A program made the translations under genes and the position numbers. Shown piece after piece: positions 26,951-36,300 of a DNA stretch of 39,007 nt. The stretch is from Ignavibacteria bacterium UBA7675 (GTDB lineage: Bacteria > Bacteroidota > Ignavibacteria > Kapaibacteriales > UB7675), in contig DLHF01000054.1 in NCBI GenBank assembly GCA_002483085.1, positions 1-39,007 of the forward strand, read 5' to 3'. The notes under the pieces are model-generated. The model was not told the DNA's origin, searched no databases, and was given only the letters and a program-made list of their open reading frames with translations. How positions within the stretch are numbered: position 1 is the first letter of the stretch; each line of letters opens with the position of its first letter.

Positions 26951-27334
26951 CTATATTAGAAGTGATTGCGTCGCAATTGGTATGTCGGTTGTGCCCGGGG
27001 GCGAAGTATCGACAGGTATATACACTTCGGAATCAGTGTCGTAAGGAACGGTAACTACATGCTCTGCTACAGGTAGCACGAGCATCGCTATGTGCTGCAC
27101 CGATGGCAAGGGTGCGTGCAGTTTGCAGTTAAGATCGAGTTTGTGTAGCGCCACTTCATCCCGGCAGCAGCTTTGAGATTGCTCGCCGGTGCAGCCACAT
27201 ACTTTTCCTCCCGCAAACAACGCCACGCTGTCGAGCCTGTCCGCGCAGTAGTGGTACACGACGGATACTCCCGTCGTCGCCACGGCGAAAAGGGCTGCGA
27301 GCAGCAGGGTTGTTATTGTTCGGAATATCGACAT
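26951..27334 (-). CDS. HYC_CC_PP-type small exported protein
   Basis: A 127-residue protein with an N-terminal hydrophobic signal (TITTLLLAALFAVATTGVSV) followed by YHYCADRL, GGKVCGCTG, SQSCCRDE and a C-terminal SPPG. This order of His-Tyr-Cys, Cys-Cys and Pro-Pro matches the HYC_CC_PP family, known as short exported proteins in Bacteroidota that often lie next to metal-efflux genes. The five clustered cysteines and neighbouring histidines would suit metal binding in the periplasm, but the family has no established function that I know of. It lies between the multicopper oxidase and the pump genes, same strand. Confidence 0.8.
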   Translation of the reverse strand: MSIFRTITTLLLAALFAVATTGVSVVYHYCADRLDSVALFAGGKVCGCTGEQSQSCCRDEVALHKLDLNCKLHAPLPSVQHIAMLVLPVAEHVVTVPYDTDSEVYIPVDTSPPGTTDIPIATQSLLI

Positions 27335-27439
27335 AAGAAATCCGTTGGTTGTTCCGCTGGCTGTATTGCTACGCTCTTGTTAAAAAATATAATTGCACAG
27401 GCTGCTTGTACTGCGGCAGATGCCATAGGCAGCTAACGG

Positions 27440-29116
27440 CTATCGCACGACTACCAGAGGCACGGCTATCGCGCCAAATACGCACGAGTACATCCCCGGC
27501 GCGAGCATGCGAATATCGAGTACATGTTCAGTTGTATGCGCGGGCACAGCAGTAGACAACATCTCGCGTCCGGCGCTGTCTACGATCTTCAGTGTGCGCT
27601 CGCGACCGGAAGCAGCACAGCGAACAACAACATAATCAGTTGCGGGATTAGGCGACACTATTGGCCTTTCGTCGGCTGTGGGCTCGGCAACATCCGTTGT
27701 GTCTTCTACCAAAAAGTTCATCATCATGCCCTTGTCCTCATGCTCTAATGTATGGCAGTGCATCAGAAACAGTCCCGGCTCGTCAAAGCGCAGGATCACT
27801 TGCACGCGCTCGAACGGGGCAACAAGCACAGTGTCTTTCCAGCCGCGTTCGTACTCGGGAATATTTGTATTGCCCTTGCGCGAAAGTATCTGGAAATGTG
27901 TACCGTGCACATGGATAGGATGCCTGATATTCGCCTTGTTGTAGAACTCCCATATTTCGGTTGTGCCCAGCCGGGGGCGCACATCGATGCGCTCCATGTC
28001 GTACAGCAGCCCGTTGATCATCGCATCTTCGCCCATCATGCTGAATTCAAATGTACGCGTAGTAATGGCAGTATCGGGGTCGAGCCATTCTATCGACGAT
28101 AGGCTTGCGGGAATCGGCTTCTGCTCGCCCGTCGTTTTGCAAATAAGAGTAAGCAGGGACAAACCACTGCCCTGGCTTTGCGGCTCTACGACGCCACCAG
28201 CCCATTGCTCGCTTGCAATGTTGCTTCCTATTCCCGCTGGCGACAGATGGGAAAGATCGACAAGCACATCAGCTCGCTCGCCCGGAGCGAGAAAAAGAGA
28301 TTGCACTTCCACAGGTTTTTCTATAAGCCCGCCGTCGGTAGCGATCACATGGAAGGGCCTGCCGCCAGCTACTACTCTGTAAATACGCGCATTCGAGCCA
28401 TTGGCGAGCCGAAAACGGTACAGCGTAGATGTTACGTTCAGCCGCGCTCCCGGCGTGCCATTCACAAACCCGACATCGCCAATGTAGCCCTCCATATGCC
28501 CCGTTGTGCCAGGCGCATACAAAAGCTGCCCATTGTCGTCGAAATGCCTGTCCTGTAGCAGCAGCGGAATATCATACTCGCCCGTTGGCAGCCCGAGCGC
28601 CAGTTCGTCATCGTCGTCGATGATAAACAATCCAGCCAAACCGCGATACACTTGGTTGCCCGTGGCGCCGTGCGTGTGCGCGTGGTAAAAGAACGTACCG
28701 CCGCGCTGATTGATGGTAAATGAGTACTCAAACACTTCGCCCGGCGCTATGGCGTGATGCGGATGGCCGTCCATCATTGCCGGAGGCAGCACGCCGTGCC
28801 AATGCACGATCAGCGGCTCGTCGAGGTTGTTTACTAATCGTACATCCAATTTCTCGCCGCGCTTCCGCCGAATCGTCGGCCCCGGATATAAGCCGTTGAA
28901 CGTCAGTACGCCGCACGGCTTGCCAGTGAGCAGCGGCATTGTCGCTTTTGCTGCAACAAGCTCATTGCCCTCCAACAGCGGCGGAAAACGCAGAATATTG
29001 TCTTCTACAAGTGTTTGCGCTGCACGCAGATTCCACCGCCCTGCTACTGGCCCCAGAGCAACAGCAGCCGACGCCGTTAGCATCGTTTCGAGAAATGTTC
29101 TTCGGGTCGATTTCAT
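27440..29116 (-). CDS. Multicopper oxidase with Tat signal and T9SS sorting domain
   Basis: A 558-residue three-domain multicopper oxidase of the CueO/CopA type, likely oxidising Cu(I) to Cu(II). The N-terminus is a Tat-like signal (RRTFLE at residues 5-10, then an Ala-rich hydrophobic stretch). Copper-site motifs are HWHG (105-108), FFYHAHTHG (ending at 150), HPIHVHG and HCHTLEHEDKGMM. The last 80 or so residues (from about PIVSPNPATDYVVVR) form a type A type IX secretion sorting domain ending APGMYSCVFG then a short strand. This would send the enzyme to the cell surface. It is the first gene of the copper cluster, 105 bases upstream of the HYC_CC_PP gene. Confidence 0.93.
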   Translation of the reverse strand: MKSTRRTFLETMLTASAAVALGPVAGRWNLRAAQTLVEDNILRFPPLLEGNELVAAKATMPLLTGKPCGVLTFNGLYPGPTIRRKRGEKLDVRLVNNLDEPLIVHWHGVLPPAMMDGHPHHAIAPGEVFEYSFTINQRGGTFFYHAHTHGATGNQVYRGLAGLFIIDDDDELALGLPTGEYDIPLLLQDRHFDDNGQLLYAPGTTGHMEGYIGDVGFVNGTPGARLNVTSTLYRFRLANGSNARIYRVVAGGRPFHVIATDGGLIEKPVEVQSLFLAPGERADVLVDLSHLSPAGIGSNIASEQWAGGVVEPQSQGSGLSLLTLICKTTGEQKPIPASLSSIEWLDPDTAITTRTFEFSMMGEDAMINGLLYDMERIDVRPRLGTTEIWEFYNKANIRHPIHVHGTHFQILSRKGNTNIPEYERGWKDTVLVAPFERVQVILRFDEPGLFLMHCHTLEHEDKGMMMNFLVEDTTDVAEPTADERPIVSPNPATDYVVVRCAASGRERTLKIVDSAGREMLSTAVPAHTTEHVLDIRMLAPGMYSCVFGAIAVPLVVVR

Positions 29117-29193
29117 AGTCTTTCCGTTTTTTCCGGGTGCGTATCTCCGGATACATCGTTCCGGACAAACTTACAACCCGCTCGACATTGTCT

Positions 29194-29230
29194 GTTATAG
29201 AATTTTGGGTTTCCGTTGTAGAATTCTGGT
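29194..29230. promoter_or_regulatory. Paired near-repeats upstream of the multicopper oxidase
   Basis: GTTATAGAATTTTGGG (29194-29209) and GTTGTAGAATTCTGGT (29215-29230) match at 13 of 16 positions and are spaced 21 bases start to start, about two DNA turns. They lie between the divergent multicopper oxidase and membrane protein genes. An operator or duplicated promoter element is a guess. Confidence 0.3.
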
Positions 29231-29334
29231 GATTGCTCCACACCCGCCTGCCCGGTCTTTCTTTTTGTCCATACGTTGCCGATATTTGCACCCGACAACC
29301 ATGTTCCATCATCTTTTTATACCGGCTGAATACA

Positions 29335-29895
29335 ATGGCAGCAAAACGCAGCATCAACAGAAAAGCAATCCAGGAAATTGCTCAACGAGAGCTCGCCGCA
29401 GGGAAAACCAGAGAGGCAATTATCGAAGAACTCTCCGAGCAGTATTACGATAAAAAAACACTGGAAAGCTATGTGGGAAGTGTGCCCGACCCCGACCTAA
29501 GAGCGCGATACAACACAGCAAATACACTGCTTTTTGTTCTGTTACTTTCCACCGCTCTTCTCAAGCTCCTGCTGGTGCTTTCTCTGGCCCTACAGAGCGG
29601 GAAGTCGCCTCTGCTGTTTCTGCTTGTGCCTATCCTCCCGCTGATAAATATCTGGCTGGCCATAGAGGTACGCAAGGCTCGTGGGTATATCTACTGGCCT
29701 GTGTTTGTGCTCGCGCTGCTGGGATTGTCAAATAGTTTTAGAGATATGTCCTCGTCGGGAATAGAAACAACTATCGAAATTGCGCTGCTTGTTACGATTG
29801 CCGGTCTGAGCTTGTACATCGTACATAAGATGTTTCCTCATCTGCGCTTTGGGCGGCCTGTGCCGCAGGCTTCTACCAAAGCTGTGAAGCAGTAG
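29335..29895 (+). CDS. Four-helix membrane protein of unknown function
   Basis: A 186-residue protein with a basic cytosolic-type N-terminal domain (about 60 residues, AIQEIAQRELAAGKTREAII, helical) followed by four hydrophobic segments at roughly 67-90, 96-118, 126-142 and 152-172. The N-terminal part, with KTREAIIEELSEQYYDKKTL, looks like a small helical bundle. I do not recognise the family. The frame is open upstream to 29233, but the sequence there has no coding character and ATG 29335 begins the basic domain. It is divergent from the multicopper oxidase and shares its upstream region. A composite repeat follows its stop codon after 35 bases. Confidence 0.7.
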   Translation: MAAKRSINRKAIQEIAQRELAAGKTREAIIEELSEQYYDKKTLESYVGSVPDPDLRARYNTANTLLFVLLLSTALLKLLLVLSLALQSGKSPLLFLLVPILPLINIWLAIEVRKARGYIYWPVFVLALLGLSNSFRDMSSSGIETTIEIALLVTIAGLSLYIVHKMFPHLRFGRPVPQASTKAVKQ

Positions 29896-29930
29896 CCAGC
29901 CCCTGCTCTGAACTATCAAATCTATCTGTT

Positions 29931-30125
29931 GTGGCACGGGCTTCTCTGTGGCGCCCGTTCGGTCGCTGTCACCGGTCGCACATCCGCTTCGTGGTTGCCC
30001 GAAAGCCAGCCGCCAGATAGAGGGCGGAACACTCCGCGCCTATAAAAAAGCGATGAAGGCAGCACAGCACGCGGCGGCGTTGCAGCGCGGTGCAAAGACG
30101 AAGCGCGAGGGCAAAGACCGAAACG
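29931..30125 (-). repeat. Composite repeat (modules 2 and 1), inverted
   Basis: Module 2 occupies 29931-29979 (on the minus strand GCGACCGGTGACAGCGAC through GCCCGTGCCAC). Module 1 occupies about 30066-30125. On the minus strand the order is module 1 then module 2, the same as at 8997-9151, but with a longer and unrelated-looking middle. It fills most of the 309-base gap between two convergent genes. Confidence 0.75.
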
Positions 30126-30153
30126 CAATAGCCCTGGCGACATCCCAAAAAAC

Positions 30154-30185
30154 AAAAAGCGCGAACCGTAGCCCGCGCTTTTTTT
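30154..30185 (-). terminator. Rho-independent terminator for the superoxide dismutase gene
   Basis: AAAAAGCGCG (30154-30163) and CGCGCTTTTT (30174-30183) form a perfect stem with a 10-base loop. On the minus strand it is followed by TTTTTGTTTTTT. It lies 20 bases after the dismutase stop and may also terminate from the plus strand. Confidence 0.85.
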
Positions 30186-30204
30186 ATTCTATCGACTTCG
30201 GGTG

Positions 30205-30852
30205 TTATGCCTGCACAGCAGCACGTGCATCAGCCCAGAGTTTCTCCACAACACTCCAGTTCACAACGCTCCACCAGCTTTTCAGATAGTCGGGGCGGCG
30301 GTTCTGGTACTTGAGGTAGTAAGCGTGCTCCCACACATCTACACCGAGAATAGGCGTGCCTTTTTCCTCGGCGACATCCATGAGCGGGTTGTCCTGGTTG
30401 GGCGTAGAAGTAAGGCGCAGCGAGCCATCGGCAGCCACGATAAGCCAAGCCCAGCCGGAACCAAAGCGCGTAGCACCTTTTTGCTCGAACTGCGTTGTAA
30501 AGTCGCTAAACGAGCCAAAAGCGTCGACGATAGCCTGCATGAATTCAGGGCTGGGATCGCCGCCGCAGCCGGGACCCATGAGCGTCCAGAACAGCGAGTG
30601 GTTAAAGTGTCCACCGCCGTTATTACGCACAGCAGCCGGGTATTTCGAGATATTGCTCATCAGCTCGCCGAGCGTTTTACCTTCGGCGTCGGTGCCTTTG
30701 AGCGCATTGTTGAGATTAGTAACATATGCAGCGTGATGCTTGTCATGATGGATTTCCATCGTTTGCGCGTCGATATAGGGTTCGAGCGCCGCAAAGTCGT
30801 AAGGCAACGCGGGAAGTTCGAAAGGATACGATGCACTGAGTATCGATTCCAT
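30205..30852 (-). CDS. Superoxide dismutase, Fe/Mn family
   Basis: A 215-residue enzyme converting superoxide to oxygen and hydrogen peroxide. Metal ligands are His35 (MEIHHDKHH), His85 (GHFNHSLFW), Asp172 and His176 (DVWEHAYYLKYQNRR). No signal peptide, so cytoplasmic. The start at 30852 is preceded by AGGAGG at ideal spacing; the frame is open 156 bases further upstream but that part is noncoding. Whether it uses Fe or Mn cannot be settled by eye. A strong terminator follows. Upstream on the same strand is the LCP protein gene, with a gap of about 165 bases. Confidence 0.97.
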   Translation of the reverse strand: MESILSASYPFELPALPYDFAALEPYIDAQTMEIHHDKHHAAYVTNLNNALKGTDAEGKTLGELMSNISKYPAAVRNNGGGHFNHSLFWTLMGPGCGGDPSPEFMQAIVDAFGSFSDFTTQFEQKGATRFGSGWAWLIVAADGSLRLTSTPNQDNPLMDVAEEKGTPILGVDVWEHAYYLKYQNRRPDYLKSWWSVVNWSVVEKLWADARAAVQA

Positions 30853-30995
30853 AAGTCCTCCTGAAATAACGATATGGAACAACAGCCTTTCAGGCTCTGA
30901 TTTTACCAAACTGCAATCTACGACTTTGCGGGGAAATACGAGCAAAATATGAGCAATACGACAAAACCGCCCATGCGAGCAGGCGTAGCTACCTT

Positions 30996-31037
30996 TTATC
31001 TCATCCATTCATTTTCTTATCTCATCCATTCATTTTC
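30996..31037. repeat. Perfect 21-bp tandem duplication across the LCP gene stop codon
   Basis: Two head-to-tail identical 21-base units (30996-31016 and 31017-31037). The second contains the last codons and stop (TAA) of the minus-strand LCP gene; the first copies them just beyond the stop. Confidence 0.95.
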
Positions 31038-32261
31038 GCTTTCTACAACCTGTAGCACATTTTCCGCCATGAGTGTATCCTTTGTGCTGCGATAGGCGTG
31101 CGCCAGCAGCGCTCCCATCTCGGTGCGTATGCGCGCGCGCTGCGTGGTGTCGTCGAGCTGCCACCACACGCGCTGGAAAAACGGGCGGCGCAAGAGCGCT
31201 ACCACGCGTTGCGGGCGGGCTGTAGTATCTATTGCAGCCTTTGCCATAAGCGCTTCAAGGCTGTGCTGCAACCACGTCGCGGTGGTGTCGCTTGCACCGG
31301 GCACAATACCAGTTTTTGCTGCAGAGCTCCTGATGTGCTCTATCAGCGAGCCAAGCACAGTAGAATCAGCGAAGTCGTACACTGCCATTTTTGCGTGGTA
31401 ATCAGGCCGAAGAAATACCTGCGCCGCCTGCGCATTGCTCGGAAAACCGCTCTTACGCAAATCCCCAGCAATCCTGCCAACGACGTCCATTGTAAGATTG
31501 GTGTTGACAAGGGCAAGCCCGGCGCGCAGCAGAAGCCCACCTGTAAACCCGTCGATATCGCCGAAGCGGCGCAGCAGAGCCTGGCGGATGAACTGTCCTT
31601 GGTTATAACTTCGCTGGTAGTCGCCGGTGGGAAACATGCGCCGGGCGCGCAGCACCTTGAGCGCATCGCCCGAACCCGTGGAGCCAAAGCCCAATGTTTC
31701 GAGCAGCCCACGCGCCTGCGAAAATCCAAAGTCGACGTAGTAGTCAATCGTGTCGAGCCCGGCAATCGACGCCACTTCGCGCAGATATGCTTTGCGTCCG
31801 CGATAGGCGCGCACATTGGCGAGGATATTCAGCGCCGGGCGCGCAGTACCTGCATTGGCAGGAGTGCCGCGCGGAATCGAGAGCACATCGACAACGCCGC
31901 TGTCGAGCCAAATCACTATCACGTGGTTGGCGTCGGCGTGCTCCACATGTTCGCCTACTCTCGAATCAACTCCACACACAGAAATAGCCACTTTTCGCCC
32001 GCCGCGCAACGGCGGCGCGGTTCCCGCTACAACAGATGTATCGGCACGGAGCTTCTCCCCGACCTTCGCTGCAAATCGGTAATACGGCACGGCGGCGCTA
32101 TGCGGTATGGCTGCAACGGAATCCAGCTCCGTATCGAACTGTGGTTCGAGATTGATTTCGTCGATCTCCGCTTCGGGTTCTCGCGAGAATAGAAGAACAG
32201 ACAGAACAACTGCAATGCAAAGCGCTGCACCGATGCGAACAAGAAGGGTACGGTTATTCAT
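31017..32261 (-). CDS. Divergent LytR-CpsA-Psr (LCP) family protein
   Basis: A 414-residue protein with one N-terminal membrane helix (residues about 6-26) and an extracytoplasmic LCP domain from about residue 88. VAISVCGVDSR, VIVIWLDSG and VDVLSIPRGT fit the first half of the fold, and LKVLRARRMFPTGDYQRSYN fits the later RxR...GD..R segment. LCP enzymes transfer glycopolymers to peptidoglycan or proteins. Compared with the usual family pattern, the RSD segment reads HADAN and SIPRD reads SIPRG, so activity is uncertain. A helical C-terminal extension of about 150 residues is not recognised. The start at 32261 has GGAG eight bases upstream. Confidence 0.75.
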   Translation of the reverse strand: MNNRTLLVRIGAALCIAVVLSVLLFSREPEAEIDEINLEPQFDTELDSVAAIPHSAAVPYYRFAAKVGEKLRADTSVVAGTAPPLRGGRKVAISVCGVDSRVGEHVEHADANHVIVIWLDSGVVDVLSIPRGTPANAGTARPALNILANVRAYRGRKAYLREVASIAGLDTIDYYVDFGFSQARGLLETLGFGSTGSGDALKVLRARRMFPTGDYQRSYNQGQFIRQALLRRFGDIDGFTGGLLLRAGLALVNTNLTMDVVGRIAGDLRKSGFPSNAQAAQVFLRPDYHAKMAVYDFADSTVLGSLIEHIRSSAAKTGIVPGASDTTATWLQHSLEALMAKAAIDTTARPQRVVALLRRPFFQRVWWQLDDTTQRARIRTEMGALLAHAYRSTKDTLMAENVLQVVESENEWMR

Positions 32262-32581
32262 ACTACATACTCCGGTTGGAACAGACAGGGTTGTTATCTG
32301 CTCCAAACTACCGGGAACAACCCACAAAAATCATGGTGCTTTATCCGGCGCAGTGGTTCACCTATCTGGCGTGGGGTTATATCAATCGGGCGAATCGTTG
32401 TTCATCAAAGTCGGTGAAGAATGTGCGGCCAGATGTGATGGGCACGGGCGTGGCTCGGCGCACGGCTTGTCGCTGTCGCCGGTCGCACTACCGTTCGGCG
32501 GTTGCCCAAGCGCTTTGCGCCAAGCGCAGGAGCGAAAACGCTCGCACTCACGGCTGAACTCCTAACCGCTTCACCGCAGTA
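32262..32581. other. Spacer between the LCP and response regulator genes
   Basis: About 320 bases without a credible gene. It holds the inverted module 2 repeat at 32440-32486, followed by GC-rich sequence that may be a degenerate module 1. Confidence 0.5.
32440..32486 (-). repeat. Dispersed repeat module 2, inverted copy
   Basis: On the minus strand this starts GCGACCGGCGACAGCGAC and ends CGCCCGTGCCC, with a variable middle. Confidence 0.75.
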
Positions 32582-33319
32582 TTACACTCCCAACGCCTGC
32601 AACAATGCGTCTTTCTTGCGAGTAGCCACTTGCACAGTGCTGCCGTCGGACATCACAATACAGCCGTCGCTTTTTAGGTATTCGCGCACATGGCTGATAT
32701 TTACTACATGCGAGTGATGCGCCCGAAAGAAGCCATAGCCAACCAGCATCTCGTCGAATTCCTTCAGCGTGCGTGTCACCAAAATACGGCGATTACCAGT
32801 AAGATGAAACAGCGTGTAATTGCGCTGCGACTCGCACCGTACAATCTCCTCTGTCGGCACAATGTGCATACGCTCGGCTGTATTCAGCGCTATGCGCCGC
32901 GAAGCACCAGGATTATGCAGAGTATCCATCAGCACATCCACGCGCTCGTTTGTCGAGGCTGCCAGCACGGATTTTGCCCGGTTTACCGCCCGCACAAGAT
33001 CATCCGGGTCGATGGGCTTTAGCAGGTAGTCTATCGCACTCACGCGGACGGCGCGAATGCCGTAGGAATCCAGAGCAGTTGTAAAAATCACCCTGAATTC
33101 ATACGAGTCGAGCGCTTCTAACATGTCGAACCCGGTGCCATCTTCTAATTGAATATCGAGAAACACGAGATCGGGCTTCAAGCGCTGTACTAATGCCGCG
33201 CCTGTTTTTACGCTCGATGCTTCGCCAATCACAACGAGCTCCGGGCAATACGCAGCAATATCATCGGCGAGTGTGCGCCGCGCTTGTTCCATGTCGTCGA
33301 TGATCACTACCCGCATCAT
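32582..33319 (-). CDS. LytTR-family response regulator
   Basis: A 245-residue two-component regulator. The receiver domain has the acidic pair in VVIIDDMEQA (Asp8-Asp9), phospho-acceptor Asp55 (VFLDIQL), Thr81 and Lys101 (YLLKPID). A LytTR DNA-binding domain occupies about residues 140-245 (IALNTAERMHIVPTEEIVRC; FFRAHHSHVVNISHV). Its ATG overlaps the stop of the sensor kinase gene by four bases, so the kinase at 33316-36345 is its partner. Targets are unknown; no obvious paired LytTR site was found in the window. Confidence 0.95.
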   Translation of the reverse strand: MMRVVIIDDMEQARRTLADDIAAYCPELVVIGEASSVKTGAALVQRLKPDLVFLDIQLEDGTGFDMLEALDSYEFRVIFTTALDSYGIRAVRVSAIDYLLKPIDPDDLVRAVNRAKSVLAASTNERVDVLMDTLHNPGASRRIALNTAERMHIVPTEEIVRCESQRNYTLFHLTGNRRILVTRTLKEFDEMLVGYGFFRAHHSHVVNISHVREYLKSDGCIVMSDGSTVQVATRKKDALLQALGV

Positions 33320-36300
33320 ACTTCACCTGTAGGTACAAAAATTTCGGCTCTTGTGCCTGCTGGAGCACCGAGTTCATCGACAAGGTCCACCACCACGAGC
33401 TGCACTTGCGCTCCGTATTGCCGACTCATAATTTCTAATCGTTCGCGTGTTACAGAAAGCGCCACTCCGATGGCCGACCCAGCCTGCTTGCGGAGTTCTT
33501 CTGCTTTTGCTCTGCCGATACCGTTGTCGGCAACAGTGCAGCAGAGCAGATTGCCCACGCAGGAAAAACGCACGGTGATTACTCCCCGCCCCTCGCGATG
33601 TGCCAGCCCGTGATGCACAGCATTTTCCACAAGCGGCTGGATAAGCATGGGCGGAATAACAATCGCAGCAGGATCGGCAGGCGGCTCCACGGTAATACTG
33701 TAGTCAAAGCCCGCAGATGCCGTAAGCTGCTCCAATGCGAGGTAATTTTCCAACACCACGATTTCCTGTTCGAGAGCCACAAAGTCTTCCCGCGAATTTT
33801 CTAATATGGCTCGCATCAGCTTTGCAAACTTTGCAAGATAACGCCGAGCCTGTGCATTTCCGCTTTCGCCGATAAACGACTGAATAGAAGTAAGTGCGTT
33901 AAAAATAAAATGTGGGTTCATAGCCAGTTGCAGCGAGGTCTGCTCAAGCTCGGCTACAGCGCGTTGCATTCGCAGATAGCGCTGTTCGTCCTCGTTGCGA
34001 TGCCGCACTACACGCATTCGCGCCAGATATCCACTGTACAAAAGCGCTGCGCCTGCCAGCAGTAGAAATCCAATAAACCACCACGCCGACCAGAAGGGCG
34101 GCGTAATAGTAAACGTAAATTCTGCGGGCGAGAAGTCCTCTACTCCATCTTCATTAATAGCAAAAACACGAAAGGTGTACGTCCCCGGCGGGAGGTTGGA
34201 ATACACGGCTGTGCGCTGTGCAGTAGAAGGCGTCCAATCGGGGTCGAATCCTTCCAGCTTCCAGCGATACCGCACAGCCTCGGGATTCCGCAAGCTGATT
34301 CCCACGACATCAAAGCTCAGGTGGTTCTGGTTGTATGGCAATGTAAGCGAAGCGGGCACGGGATACCACGGCAACACCTTGCCTGCAAATGGCGTAGACG
34401 TGATCGGATCAAAGAAAAGTCGTATCTCGCTGATATGCGTTTTGGGTGGAACGGAGTTCGGCGTGTCTTCGCGCGGATCGTAGCGTACAGCGCCGCGTAT
34501 GGTGCCAAACCACAGCCTGCCAAGGTTATCGGCGCACACGGCATTTTGGGCAGTCTCTACACCGGGAATACCTTCAGCTCTGCCGTAGTGCTCTACGCGC
34601 TGTACTCCACAGGCGCTGTCGAGCTCTATTTTGTCGATGCCGCGTTCGGTGCCAATCCACACCACACGCCCAGTTGTGTGCACGAAGTATATATTGTCCG
34701 AGCTGATACCATCGCTTCGGCGGATGCTGCGAAATACTCGCCCATTGTACACAGCGAGCCCGCCGCCGCCCGTACCAAACAAAAGATTTCTGCCCGTTAC
34801 GGCAATGGAGCGCACAGTATTGCTACTCATGCCATCGGCAGTAGTCATCATGCGCACGCCCGCGAGCGAGTCGCCAATAGTAGAAATAGCCGCGACACCT
34901 GCTCCGTCGGTTGCCGCCCACACTGTGCCGTCGGCAGCACAGTGAATACCGAACACACGCACGCTACGCAAGCCCGCAGATGGGCCTATCACCACACATT
35001 TTTCTGTGGCATCCGGCCTATACCACACCACGCCCACATCGGAGCTTGCAAACCACAGGCGTCCGTCCCTGTCCTCGCCAATCGCATTGATGAACCGCGC
35101 TTTCATACCTTCGCGGGGACCAATGCGGCGAAAGGAACTACCGTCGTACACAAACACGCCATCGCCTACTGTGCCAAACCACAGATTGTTGTTGCGGTCG
35201 CGAACAATACAGCGCACTTTTGCCGCAGTAAAGCCGTCGCGGGCGGAATAGCGCGTGTACAGCCGTCCGTCGTAGCGCGTTGCCCCGCCAAGCGATGTAC
35301 CAAACCACATATCGCCACTGTGATCCTGCAACAGCGCATACACCCAGTTGCCCACTGTGCCGCTGCGCTCGGTAAAGTACACAAATCTCCCGCCGTCGTA
35401 GCCGGACATCCCACCACCAGAGCTGCCAAACCACATCGTGCCATCGGATGCTTGGCGTATAGCCGTCACAACATTATTGCACAGTCCTTCGCGCTCGGTA
35501 AACACGGTAAACGCCGTACCGTCGTAGCGGTTTACACCGCCGCCTGCGGTGCCAAACCACACAGCGCCTTCGGTGTCGGCAAAAGCGCACAGCACTGTCT
35601 GGTTGCTCATGCCCTGCTCCGTTCCATAGGCGGTAAACTGCTCGCCGTCGTAGCGGTTTACACCACCGCCATAGGTGGCAATCCACAGTGCGCCATGAGT
35701 ATCCTGCGCGATATCCTGCACAATAGCCGACGAAAGCTCGCGGCCTGTGTACACATGCGTGCGAAGTCCATCGTAGACCACTAATCCCTCGTCGGTACCG
35801 ATCCACAGCCTGCCATCCCGGCTTGTACAAAGAGCATTGACCCGGCGTCCGGGCAGAGCTTTTTTATCGAATACCCGTGTGAAGGCCTTGTGGTCGTACC
35901 GCAACACCGTTCCTTGATCGGTGCCGATCCAGATAGCACCAGTAGAATCTTCGGCAATATCGTTGATAAGGTACTCGCCGAGACCGTTTTGCTTTGAGAA
36001 ATTAGTAAACGTTCGCCCGTCGTACAGCGACACGCCCTGGTCGGTGCCGATCCACAATCTGCCGCTGTGGTCTTCTAACAGGCAGCGCACGTAGTTGCTC
36101 AGCAGGCCGTTCTCCTCTGTAAGCAGCGAAAAGTTCACACCATCAAACCGGCTTACGCCTCCGCCCCGCGTGCCGCACCACAAGTAGCCCCGGCGATCTT
36201 CGCACAGCGCATACACTTGCGATTGCGCCAGCCCCTCGGCAACGGAAAAATTGCGAAAGTTGTATTCCTGTGCACGCAGGCACGGCGTATAGAGCACCGC

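Noticed and set aside
31098..32192. 364-codon open frame opposite the LCP gene
   Set aside because: The minus strand carries recognisable LCP motifs, a membrane anchor and a ribosome binding site; the plus frame has none.
34321..35784. 487-codon open frame on the plus strand opposite the sensor kinase
   Set aside because: The translated sequence mirrors the propeller repeats of the kinase and has no domain signature.
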